Origin: an uncultured Francisellaceae bacterium | GTDB lineage: Bacteria; Pseudomonadota; Gammaproteobacteria; Francisellales; CACEW01 | DNA length: 44,748 bases | Direction of reading: 5' to 3' | Assembly (NCBI GenBank): GCA_905612315.1 | Contig: CAJQSL010000058.1 | Span: 1-44,748, forward strand | In this document: piece after piece, positions 38,044 to 44,748 of the stretch | How positions within the stretch are numbered: the stretch's first letter is position 1 | Layout: every line of letters begins with the position of its first letter | Translations under genes and position numbers: made by a program | The notes under the pieces: generated by a model | Told to the model about the DNA's origin: nothing | The model's input: the letters and a program-made list of their open reading frames with translations, nothing else | Databases searched by the model: none

Positions 38044-39429
38044 ATGCGTAAAAAAAACACCTCTAATACTTTTAATATTACCAAAACAGAGCGTGCGGCA
38101 ACTCGCGCGCTTGCTAGCATCTTTGGTCTAAGAATGATTGGCTTATTTATGATTTTGCCAATTTTTTCGTTATATGCTAATCACTTCAATCATGTAACTC
38201 CACTTTTAATTGGCATGGCACTTGGCGCTTATGGAATAACCTCAGGCTTTTTACAAGCGCCACTTGGCGCCTTATCTGATAAAATTGGGCGCAAACCTGT
38301 AATTATAATCGGGCTTGTTATATTTGCTCTTGGAAGTATTTTATGTGCACACTCTCACTCTATATATGGAATTATAGCTGGTAGAGCTCTGCAAGGAGCT
38401 GGTGCAATCGGCAGCACACTGCTTGCTTGTGCCGCAGATCTAACTCGAGAAGAAGTTCGAACTAAAGCTATGGCAATTATGGGTATAACCATTGGAATTT
38501 CCTTTGTAATTGCGATGATACTTGGCCCAATATTAGCCGTACACTTTGGCATATCCGGAATATTTGATCTAACAGCCCTTTGTGCAATATTAGCAATCAT
38601 AATAGTTTATTTAAAAGTCCCAAATCCTAAAAAAACTATATTTCATCGAGATCAGCAAATTGACAAAAGAACTCTTAAAGCAACTCTTAAAAATACTCAA
38701 CTATTACGCTTGAATCTTGGAATATTTTGCTTACACGCGATCTTAACCGCAACTTTTATAGTTTTACCGCTAGCTTTAACTGACCAATTACACCTATCAA
38801 AAATGGATCAAGCATGGGTATATGCTCCTGTTTTAATTCTATCGTTTTTACTAATGGTCCCATTTGTGATAATGGCTGAGACTAAGCATAAGATGAAACA
38901 AGTATTCTTAAGCGCTATCGCCCTTTTTGGATTATCACAACTTGGCTTTATTTTTCTAGGGAGTCATATTAGCGCTGTTGTTATATCTTTAATAATATTT
39001 TTTACAGCCTTTGTTTTACTAGAGGCTACCTTGCCATCTTTAGTTTCAAAACTTGCTCCTATTAGCTCAAAAGGTACAGCTTTGGGAGTTTATTCTAGCT
39101 GCCAATTTTTTGGGGCATTTGCTGGTGGCAGTGTTGGCGGTTTTTTATACGGCGAGCATCATATTAGTGGCGTATATATTTTCTGTTTAGTATTAGCTCT
39201 TATATGGTTTATATTTGCACTAACCATGGAAAAGCCAGCGCAAGTTGCAACAAGAATGATTCATCTATCAAATATTAAAGATGAAAAGCAAGCGCAGGAT
39301 CTAGAAAATAAATTACTAAAAATAAATGGCATCAAACAAGCAAAAGTTATTGTATCTGATAAGATTGCCTATCTTAAAGTTGAGTCTAAAGTTTTGAATG
39401 AAGATGATCTTTTAAAGTTTGCGGATTAA
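38044..39429 (+). CDS. yajR: YajR-like MFS transporter
   Basis: This 461-residue protein has 12 predicted helices and the MFS motif A GALSDKIGRKPVIIIG between helices 2 and 3. After the last helix, a soluble tail (about residues 395-461, MIHLSNIKDEKQAQDLENKL...) has the HMA-like betaalphabeta pattern of the YAM domain, which marks the YajR group. The natural substrate is not known. The gene lies before ssb. Confidence 0.88.
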   Translation: MRKKNTSNTFNITKTERAATRALASIFGLRMIGLFMILPIFSLYANHFNHVTPLLIGMALGAYGITSGFLQAPLGALSDKIGRKPVIIIGLVIFALGSILCAHSHSIYGIIAGRALQGAGAIGSTLLACAADLTREEVRTKAMAIMGITIGISFVIAMILGPILAVHFGISGIFDLTALCAILAIIIVYLKVPNPKKTIFHRDQQIDKRTLKATLKNTQLLRLNLGIFCLHAILTATFIVLPLALTDQLHLSKMDQAWVYAPVLILSFLLMVPFVIMAETKHKMKQVFLSAIALFGLSQLGFIFLGSHISAVVISLIIFFTAFVLLEATLPSLVSKLAPISSKGTALGVYSSCQFFGAFAGGSVGGFLYGEHHISGVYIFCLVLALIWFIFALTMEKPAQVATRMIHLSNIKDEKQAQDLENKLLKINGIKQAKVIVSDKIAYLKVESKVLNEDDLLKFAD

Positions 39430-39466
39430 ATAAAAAAAATAAAGAATTATAAAAAAATCTAACGCC

Positions 39467-39495
39467 TTGATAATAGCAGTCTAATCCAGTATCCT
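39467..39495 (+). promoter_or_regulatory. Candidate promoter of ssb
   Basis: TTGATA (39467-39472) and TATCCT (39490-39495) have a 17-base spacer and lie about 70 bases before the ssb start. No LexA-like palindrome is evident. Confidence 0.4.
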
Positions 39496-39566
39496 TTTTC
39501 TTGTTAAAAATAGATATTTAAAACACTTAATTAATAAATACAAATAAATAAAATTGGAGAATAATT

Positions 39567-40049
39567 ATGGCTAAAGGCACATTAAATAAAGTTATATTAA
39601 TCGGAAGAGTTGGAGCTGATCCTGAAGTAAGATACATGCCAAATGGCAATGCAGTAGCAAATATAAGACTTGCTACTAACGATGGCTATAAAGATAAAAA
39701 CACTGGTGAATTTATTGAATCTACTGAATGGCATCGTGTGGTTTGTTTTAACAAACTTGGTGAGATTGTTTCACAATATGTTAAAAAAGGCAGATTAATT
39801 TATATCGAAGGTCGAATTCGTACCAATAAATGGCAAGATAAATCAGGTCAGGATCGATACACCACTGAAATCGTAGCTAATGAAATGCAACTTCTTGGCG
39901 GAAATGGGGATACTGCAGCACCGGCTAATTTCTCATCTAATCAAACCAAGGCGGCACCTACAACAAATAAAACTAATGCTCCAACCAATGCTACAGCTGA
40001 GCCTTTAGCTGAGTTTGATCAATTTGATGATGATGACATCCCTTTCTAG
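39567..40049 (+). CDS. ssb: Single-stranded DNA-binding protein
   Basis: This 160-residue protein has the OB-fold opening [28 protein letters not shown] and [16 protein letters not shown], a flexible linker rich in Asn/Thr/Ala/Pro, and the acidic protein-interaction tail ending DDDDIPF. It coats single-stranded DNA in replication and repair. TTGGAGA precedes the ATG. Length is normal. Confidence 0.97.
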   Translation: MAKGTLNKVILIGRVGADPEVRYMPNGNAVANIRLATNDGYKDKNTGEFIESTEWHRVVCFNKLGEIVSQYVKKGRLIYIEGRIRTNKWQDKSGQDRYTTEIVANEMQLLGGNGDTAAPANFSSNQTKAAPTTNKTNAPTNATAEPLAEFDQFDDDDIPF

Positions 40050-40065
40050 CGTTGCCCCCACCCCA

Positions 40066-40087
40066 ACCTTCCCCCAAAGGGGAGGGT
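40066..40087. repeat. C/G-rich hairpin after ssb
   Basis: ACCTTCCCC (40066-40074) pairs with GGGGAGGGT (40079-40087) around CAAA, starting 16 bases after the ssb stop. The sequence is much richer in G+C than its surroundings, and strings like this recur between genes in many bacterial genomes. It lacks a T-run, so terminator activity is uncertain. Confidence 0.6.
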
Positions 40088-40202
40088 GCTACATGGAGCA
40101 ACACCCTGTTAGCCGGACAGACAATCTAACCACGTAGTTCACATATCTCACGCTCTTTGGGACCAAAGTATATTTAATTTAATACACATTCACCTTCCAG
40201 TA

Positions 40203-40229
40203 ACTCTAAAACAACTTTTGTTTTAGAGT
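40203..40229. repeat. 11-base-arm hairpin
   Basis: ACTCTAAAACA (40203-40213) and TGTTTTAGAGT (40219-40229) form a perfect hairpin with a 5-base loop in the gap between ssb and the convergent small gene. There is no T-run directly after it. It may slow or end transcripts in either direction. Confidence 0.6.
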
Positions 40230-40347
40230 CAGGGCTATTTTGTTTTCTGCACTAATTCTTTGTCCTAAATTTAAGTTTAATTATTTATATAAAATTAAAT
40301 TTTTAGGAACTAGACGCTAAACTATTTTGTCTCAAAAGTTGGCAACA

Positions 40348-40449
40348 TTATGGTTTTGCCTTTTTAGCTATCTTGGCAGCTTTTTTTTCCTTGGGGGTCA
40401 AAAGAGGTTTTTTCTTTTCACTTTTCTTGGGGCTTTTTTCTTTACCCAT
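40348..40449 (-). CDS. 33-residue lysine-rich basic protein
   Basis: The small frame starts ATG 40449 with AGGAG placed 7 bases before it and encodes MGKEKSPKKSEKKKPLLTPK followed by a short Lys/Ala helix-like end. About 40% of residues are Lys, so the protein is strongly basic and could bind nucleic acid, but no family is recognised. Support for a real gene: a strong ribosome-binding site, a good promoter with a symmetric operator-like arrangement at 40530-40574, and an isolated position between ssb and pnp. It would be missed by length filters. Confidence 0.65.
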   Translation of the reverse strand: MGKEKSPKKSEKKKPLLTPKEKKAAKIAKKAKP

Positions 40450-40529
40450 ATCTGAGCTCCTGGAATTTAGTAAGTATATATGACTAGTGTTTTATTTATA
40501 ACATCAAGCACTAAATAGTTATATAAAAT

Positions 40530-40574
40530 ACGTTGACAACGTCAGTATAGCAAAGCCATGTCACTTGTCAACGT
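40530..40574 (-). promoter_or_regulatory. Strong promoter inside a 10-base inverted repeat
   Basis: On the minus strand TTGACA (40571-40566), a 16-base spacer and TATACT (40549-40544) form a near-consensus promoter for the small Lys-rich gene. It is framed by a perfect inverted repeat, ACGTTGACAA (40530-40539) and TTGTCAACGT (40565-40574). One arm contains the -35 box, the other covers the expected start site. This is the layout of a repressor that binds both arms. The leader to the ATG would be about 88 bases. Confidence 0.7.
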
Positions 40575-40666
40575 GGATTTATGAGCCCCTGTGGTTTTTA
40601 AAAACAACAGATCAACACAGGCTAACAAAAAGAGCTCTGCCAGGAATAATAACCGTTAAACTCAGC

Positions 40667-40690
40667 AAAGACTACTTTTCAGTAGTCTTT
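40667..40690 (-). terminator. Terminator hairpin overlapping the pnp stop codon
   Basis: AAAGACTACT (40667-40676) and AGTAGTCTTT (40681-40690) form a perfect 10-base-pair stem with a 4-base loop. The pnp stop codon (40672-40674) lies inside the stem. Only a short T-run follows on the minus strand, so it may be a processed or protective 3' end rather than a strong terminator. Confidence 0.5.
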
Positions 40691-43194
40691 CTTCCAGCTG
40701 AACGCCCTTTTCCAGTACTAGTTCGAGAGCGAGACTTCTTCTCAGAAGAAGAATCTTTAGAATCATCTTCATCAGAGTCAGAGCCAGCATCATCAGAAGA
40801 ATCTGCTTTTTCAAATGACAACTCAACTTCTTCCTCTTGAGTTTCACCAGAACTATCTAAAACTTCTTCTTTTTTAGATTCTTTTTTACTTTCTGGCTTA
40901 TCTTCTTTCTTATCTTCGCTCCTACCTTCCTTCTTATCTTCGCTCTTATCATCTTTTACAGCTTTATCTTTACTCTTGCCATCATCTTTTTTATCAGATG
41001 CTTTCTCTTTTTCAGCTGCTTTTTCATCTTTTTTATCAGAAGATTTATCAGACCTATCACCCGCTGCACCTGCTTTTGCATCTGGCCTAGGCGCTAGCTC
41101 TTTCATAGATAATTTAACCCGCCCCATTCTGTCAATCTCAGTGACTTTAACTTTTATTTTATCACCAACACTAAGAACATCAGTTACCTTATTTACTCTT
41201 TCATGAGAAATTTGCGAGATATGCAATAAACCATCTTTGTTAGGCAAAATACTAACAAAGGCACCAAAATCAGCGATTCTAACAACTTCACCCTCATAAA
41301 TCTCACCTAGTTCAGCTTCAGCGATGACATCTTCAATTCTAGCTAATACAGCAGTTAATGCTTCATTAGTTGGTGCAAAAACAGATACGACGCCAGCATC
41401 AGTAAGATCAATGCTAGCTCCTGTATCTTCACTCATAGATTTAATAACAGAACCACCTTTACCAATGATATCTCTTATTTTCTCAGGATTAACGTTAAAT
41501 CTCTCAAAACGAGGAGCATGTGGAGATAATTCAGAATTAACAGATTTAACCGCATCATTCATAAGACCTAAAATATGTATTCTAGCTTCTTTAGCTTGAT
41601 CTAGCGCTACTTCCATAATCTCTTTTGTGATACCAGTGATTTTAATATCCATTTGTAATGCAGTTATACCTTCTTTAGTACCTGCAACTTTGAAGTCCAT
41701 ATCACCTAAGTGATCTTCATCACCTAAAATATCAGTTAATACCGCGTAACGATCGCCTTCTTTAATTAATCCCATAGCAATACCAGCTACTGGAGATTTA
41801 ATTGGAACACCTGCATTCATTAAAGATAAGCTTGTCCCACAAACTGTAGCCATAGAGCTTGAACCGTTAGATTCTGTAATTTCAGATACAACTCGTAGTA
41901 CATATGGGAAATCATCGCCCCCAGGTAAAACATGCTTAATAGCTCGTTTAGCTAAGTTACCATGCCCAATTTCCCTTCTTTTTGGAGAGCCTATCATGCC
42001 AGTTTCCCCAACACTATATGGAGGAAAGTTATAATGCAGCATGAATTTTTCTTTCACAGTTTTGTTTAAATATTCAGCTAATTTAGAATCTCTCTCAGAG
42101 CCAAGAGTAGAAACCACAATTGCTTGAGTCTCACCTCGAGTGAATATCGCAGAACCATGGGTTCTTGGCAAAATTCCAGTATCTATTAAAATTGGTCTTA
42201 CTGTTTTAGTGTCACGTCCATCAATTCTAGGCTTGCCAGATAAAATGCTTTCTCTTACATGCACATATTCAAGATGATCAACCAGTTCAACTATTTTCTT
42301 TTTAGCTGAGTCTTCATCTACATCATCAGATACAAACTGATCTAACAATGATTCTTTTGCTTCAGCTTGATAAACTGATTTCATCTCATAACGTTTCTTT
42401 TTGTCTTTTTCAGCAAATGCTTGCTCTAAAGCTTTTCCACATTGCTTTTTAACTAAACCTAAATGCTTATCTTCATGCTTTTTAGGTTCAAAGACCCAAG
42501 ATTCACGACCTGATGCTTCAACCAACTCATTGATTGCTTGAATTACAACTTGCATCTGTTCATGGCCATATAATACAGCGCCCATCATTACATCTTCTGG
42601 CAGCTGCTTAGCATCACTTTCTACCATTAAAACAGCATCATGAGTTCCTGCAACAACTAAATCTAGATAAGTTTCACCAACAACTTCCTCTGATGGGTTT
42701 AATAAGTAATTTCCATCTTTATCATAACCAACTCTTGCCGCAGCAATTGGGCCTGCAAATGGCACACCAGATAGGCTTACTGCAGCTGATGCTCCAATTA
42801 AAGCTACGATATCTGGAGAAACGTCAGGATCATATGACATAACAGTTGCCACAACCTGAACCTCATTCATAAAACCTTTTGGAAATAATGGTCTAAGTGG
42901 CCTGTCAATTAACCGACTAGTTAAAGATTCATGATCCCCTGGTCGCCCTTCTCGTCTTAAGAAACCACCTGGTATTTTACCAGCGGCATAAGATTTTTCT
43001 ATATAATTAACTGTTAATGGGAAAAAACCTCTGCCTGAATCTGCCTCTTTGCGTGCAACAACTGTAACTAAAACTACAGTCTCACCCATAGTGACTTTAA
43101 CAGCTCCTGTAGCTTGCCTTGCTATCCCGCCAGTTTCTAGTGTTACTGTGTGTTTTCCATATTCAAAAACTTTTTTTAATACATTCATACTCAT
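40672..43194 (-). CDS. pnp: Polyribonucleotide nucleotidyltransferase with long charged tail
   Basis: The first approximately 700 residues are standard PNPase: two RNase PH domains ([36 protein letters not shown]), [17 protein letters not shown], then KH ([15 protein letters not shown]) and S1 ([20 protein letters not shown]) domains. The enzyme degrades RNA 3' to 5' by phosphorolysis. The protein has 840 residues against the usual 690-710: after the S1 domain comes about 130 residues of Lys/Asp/Glu/Ser-rich repeat-like sequence (such as [20 protein letters not shown]) ending in a basic [15 protein letters not shown]. This is likely disordered. GAGGAAAAGAAG precedes the ATG at 43194. It follows rpsO, the standard order. 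Confidence 0.96.
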   Translation of the reverse strand: MSMNVLKKVFEYGKHTVTLETGGIARQATGAVKVTMGETVVLVTVVARKEADSGRGFFPLTVNYIEKSYAAGKIPGGFLRREGRPGDHESLTSRLIDRPLRPLFPKGFMNEVQVVATVMSYDPDVSPDIVALIGASAAVSLSGVPFAGPIAAARVGYDKDGNYLLNPSEEVVGETYLDLVVAGTHDAVLMVESDAKQLPEDVMMGAVLYGHEQMQVVIQAINELVEASGRESWVFEPKKHEDKHLGLVKKQCGKALEQAFAEKDKKKRYEMKSVYQAEAKESLLDQFVSDDVDEDSAKKKIVELVDHLEYVHVRESILSGKPRIDGRDTKTVRPILIDTGILPRTHGSAIFTRGETQAIVVSTLGSERDSKLAEYLNKTVKEKFMLHYNFPPYSVGETGMIGSPKRREIGHGNLAKRAIKHVLPGGDDFPYVLRVVSEITESNGSSSMATVCGTSLSLMNAGVPIKSPVAGIAMGLIKEGDRYAVLTDILGDEDHLGDMDFKVAGTKEGITALQMDIKITGITKEIMEVALDQAKEARIHILGLMNDAVKSVNSELSPHAPRFERFNVNPEKIRDIIGKGGSVIKSMSEDTGASIDLTDAGVVSVFAPTNEALTAVLARIEDVIAEAELGEIYEGEVVRIADFGAFVSILPNKDGLLHISQISHERVNKVTDVLSVGDKIKVKVTEIDRMGRVKLSMKELAPRPDAKAGAAGDRSDKSSDKKDEKAAEKEKASDKKDDGKSKDKAVKDDKSEDKKEGRSEDKKEDKPESKKESKKEEVLDSSGETQEEEVELSFEKADSSDDAGSDSDEDDSKDSSSEKKSRSRTSTGKGRSAGRKTTEK

Positions 43195-43248
43195 ATCTTC
43201 TTTTCCTCTTTCTTCCTAATAAATTCTCTACCCAACTAAATCAGCGAC

Positions 43249-43277
43249 ATTATAGCGCATAAAATTATCTATCATAA
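43249..43277 (-). promoter_or_regulatory. Candidate pnp promoter
   Basis: A perfect TATAAT (43254-43249, minus strand) follows TTATGA (43277-43272) with a 17-base spacer, about 55 bases before the pnp ATG. This would give pnp its own start after the rpsO terminator. Confidence 0.5.
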
Positions 43278-43383
43278 GTATTTATAGCAATTTATATAGA
43301 TTCGTAAAAAATTACACAAAATATATTGATATACAGATATTTTATAAACTTATATTGTATAAGCTTCGTATACCCCAGAAGCT

Positions 43384-43416
43384 AAAAAAGGCATTCACAT
43401 AAAAGTAAATACCTTT
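43384..43416 (-). terminator. Intrinsic terminator after rpsO
   Basis: On the minus strand AAAGGTATTTAC and GTGAATGCCTTT pair over 10 of 12 positions around a 6-base loop (arms 43405-43416 and 43387-43398) and are followed by a T-run (43389-43384). It lies 35 bases after the rpsO stop. Confidence 0.7.
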
Positions 43417-43451
43417 AATTTAATTAAACTCAATCTTTAAAATCACTTAAG

Positions 43452-43721
43452 TTACTTACGTAAACCTAATTTTTTAATCAAGGATGTGTATCTTGATTCT
43501 TCTTCAGATCTTAAATATCTTAATAACTTACGACGTTTGTTAATCATTGTGATCAAACCACGACGTGAGTGAAAATCATGAATATGCTTTTTAAAATGCC
43601 CAGTTAAATCTTTAATTCTAGCGGTTAATAAAGCCACCTGAACTTCTGGTGAGCCAGTGTCGTTTTTAGACTGCTGGTTATCTGCAACAATTTTTTGTCG
43701 ATCTGCAACTGTAACTGCCAT
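43452..43721 (-). CDS. rpsO: 30S ribosomal protein uS15
   Basis: This 89-residue protein has the uS15 pattern: [36 protein letters not shown] then [28 protein letters not shown]. It is a primary 16S rRNA-binding protein of the small subunit. Length is exact for the family. GAGGAAA precedes the ATG. The rpsO-pnp order is widely conserved. Confidence 0.98.
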   Translation of the reverse strand: MAVTVADRQKIVADNQQSKNDTGSPEVQVALLTARIKDLTGHFKKHIHDFHSRRGLITMINKRRKLLRYLRSEEESRYTSLIKKLGLRK

Positions 43722-44010
43722 ATTTGTATTTCCTCAGTATCTATATAAATATGTTTAATCTGTTGATATATCTAAATTAAAATTTATAATCCATTTTAAG
43801 ATAGCATATCATACATGTATCAATGCCGAAGCTCAAGTGTTTCTTGAGGCAATGATCTTATTCTATAGGCCCGAGTGTGCGTGCAAACGCATGTTGATAT
43901 CAAAGGCATCGCGTAGCTGCTGGTGCCGGGTACTATTTTTTTAATCAGCACTCTATTAATTGCATTCGCAGTACTATTAAATCCTAATTATTGAGGATTA
44001 TTAATTATCA
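43722..44010. other. Intergenic region with small hairpins
   Basis: 289 bases with no credible gene. The left part (to about 43810) is AT-rich and holds the rpsO leader. Further right are short perfect hairpins: CTCAAG/CTTGAG (43832-43848) and TGCGT/ACGCA (around 43878-43891). From about 43850 on, G+C rises and continues into the exported-protein genes, which may mark the edge of an acquired segment. Confidence 0.5.
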
Positions 44011-44454
44011 TTATGTTAGCGCTCTATGAGGCGGAGCTGGATCACAAACGGTCTTCGTTAGTGTGATGGTGTAATCCTGGGACTGCTTGGCGCAAGTTAG
44101 GTCTGTTTCCCGAACCCCGACACCATCAAGCATCCAGTATGGCACCAATTGTACTGGGTTGACGTAACAAGGTTGTTCAGGGCTGAAGGTGACTGTTGCG
44201 GAACACCATCCATCGAGTTGGCGGTAAGCCGGTTGGCGCTCTTGGTCGTCGCAGGATACATTGATTGGAGTTGGGACTGTTGGCGTGTGGCTGGTGCCTG
44301 CTTTTAAAATGTTGCCAGCAGGTACCTTTACTGAGTAGCTGAGCAGTGTCGCGGTGGAGAGTGACTCGGGCCAAATACAGCTAGAGGTCTGTCCGCTTGC
44401 CGTTGTTGCCATGGGTAACAATATCAGGGAGGCGATAAGAGTTAAAGTTTTCAT
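44011..44454 (-). CDS. Exported protein of unknown function
   Basis: From ATG 44454 the protein has 147 residues and starts with a signal peptide MKTLTLIASLILLPMATTAS, cut probably near ASG-QT. The mature part has six Cys (in SSCIWPE, VSCDDQE, GWCSAT, QPCYVN, LTCAKQ, KTVCDP), suggesting three disulfides, and is rich in Thr, Pro and Ser; it looks beta-structured. I recognise no family. A longer frame extends upstream to 44580 but would bury the signal peptide. GGAAGA precedes the ATG. G+C and codon use are clearly higher than in the core genes, pointing to transfer. It follows another small exported gene with a similar start (KTLTL). Confidence 0.65.
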   Translation of the reverse strand: MKTLTLIASLILLPMATTASGQTSSCIWPESLSTATLLSYSVKVPAGNILKAGTSHTPTVPTPINVSCDDQERQPAYRQLDGWCSATVTFSPEQPCYVNPVQLVPYWMLDGVGVRETDLTCAKQSQDYTITLTKTVCDPAPPHRALT

Positions 44455-44488
44455 GTTGTATCTTCCATATAATATAATTCTCGGTTCG

Positions 44489-44626
44489 CTATAGGTTAAA
44501 CGGCAAGTGATGGGACGTGGCAGTGGCAGTGCAAGCCCCCGGCGCGGCCGGCACGGCTGCGTGTGCGGTTGCCAACCCAAAGGCGGCCATGAGGGCGAGC
44601 GTCAAAGTTTTCGTAGTAGTAGTCAT
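44489..44626 (-). CDS. 45-residue exported peptide
   Basis: The ATG at 44626 is preceded by AGGAG at 8 bases, a strong site. The product begins MTTTTKTLTLALMAAFGLAT and has a classical signal peptide ending AHA, leaving a mature peptide of about 22 residues (AVPAAPGACTATATSHHLPF plus two). It has one Cys. Its leader resembles that of the next gene (KTLTLALM versus KTLTLIAS), so the two may be related by duplication, with this one shortened. It could be a small secreted peptide or the remains of a longer gene; G+C is high. Confidence 0.5.
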   Translation of the reverse strand: MTTTTKTLTLALMAAFGLATAHAAVPAAPGACTATATSHHLPFNL

Positions 44627-44748
44627 TGTGTAATCTCCTAATATATATACCCACCCCATTAACCGAACGGAACTTTTTTCTAAAAATGGTCCGACCGTAG
44701 GGGTTCACTATTCGACCACATCAAACCAAACACAAATCATTACTGATA

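Noticed and set aside
40565..40840. Plus-strand 91-residue frame opposite the pnp 3' end
   Set aside because: It is antisense to the low-complexity PNPase tail; its acidic Ser/Glu sequence is a by-product of that codon pattern.
44496..44708. Minus-strand 70-residue frame overlapping the small exported peptide
   Set aside because: Its start lacks a ribosome-binding site, whereas the alternative frame from 44626 has AGGAG and a good signal peptide.

Overview
The window looks like a low-GC gammaproteobacterial chromosome, most likely a host-associated member of the Legionellales (Legionella, Coxiella, Berkiella or Rickettsiella-like). The reasons are the conserved order ftsH-glmM-tpiA-secG-tRNA-Leu-nuoABCDEFGHI, the rplU-rpmA-obgE and rpsO-pnp blocks, and scattered orphan genes with eukaryotic-like domains (F-box, OTU protease fold, DUF4116 repeats). 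The order is inferred from gene content; no 16S or other definitive marker is present.

Layout. 1-2.1 kb: 5' part of a sodium:neurotransmitter-type symporter and a Phd/VapC-type toxin-antitoxin pair. 2.2-5.3 kb: rplU, rpmA, obgE, then a convergent HI0933-family flavoprotein. 5.4-8.3 kb: a phosphate transporter operon pstC-pstA-pstB behind a Pho-box-like site, without pstS or phoU. 8.3-18.1 kb (minus strand): complex I genes nuoA to nuoI; nuoJ-N are absent and an orphan gene follows nuoI. 18.1-22.3 kb: an accessory insertion between nuoA and secG, made of an intact tRNA-Leu(GAG), a DUF4116 gene, reverse transcriptase remnants, a second degenerate tRNA-Leu copy and an F-box gene. 22.4-27.1 kb: secG, tpiA, glmM, ftsH (minus). 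27.2-31.0 kb: a membrane protein gene, pcnB and pgi in one overlapping plus-strand unit. 31-35 kb: an accessory stretch with an orphan gene behind a large palindrome, a D-threonine aldolase/D-serine dehydratase-like enzyme, an OTU-fold protein and a cysteine-rich secreted protein. 34.9-37.7 kb: photolyase, SDR and lipocalin. 38-40 kb: yajR-like MFS and ssb. 40.3-43.7 kb: a 33-residue Lys-rich protein behind a strikingly symmetric promoter, then pnp and rpsO. 44.0-44.6 kb: two small exported proteins of higher GC than the rest.

The core genes are ordinary housekeeping genes (translation, respiration, glycolysis, cell-wall precursor synthesis, RNA decay). The most interesting parts lie between them: a family of palindromic interspersed repeats, each copy beside an orphan or effector-like gene, and the island bracketed by duplicated tRNA-Leu. 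I see no CRISPR array, no complete insertion sequence and no phage module.
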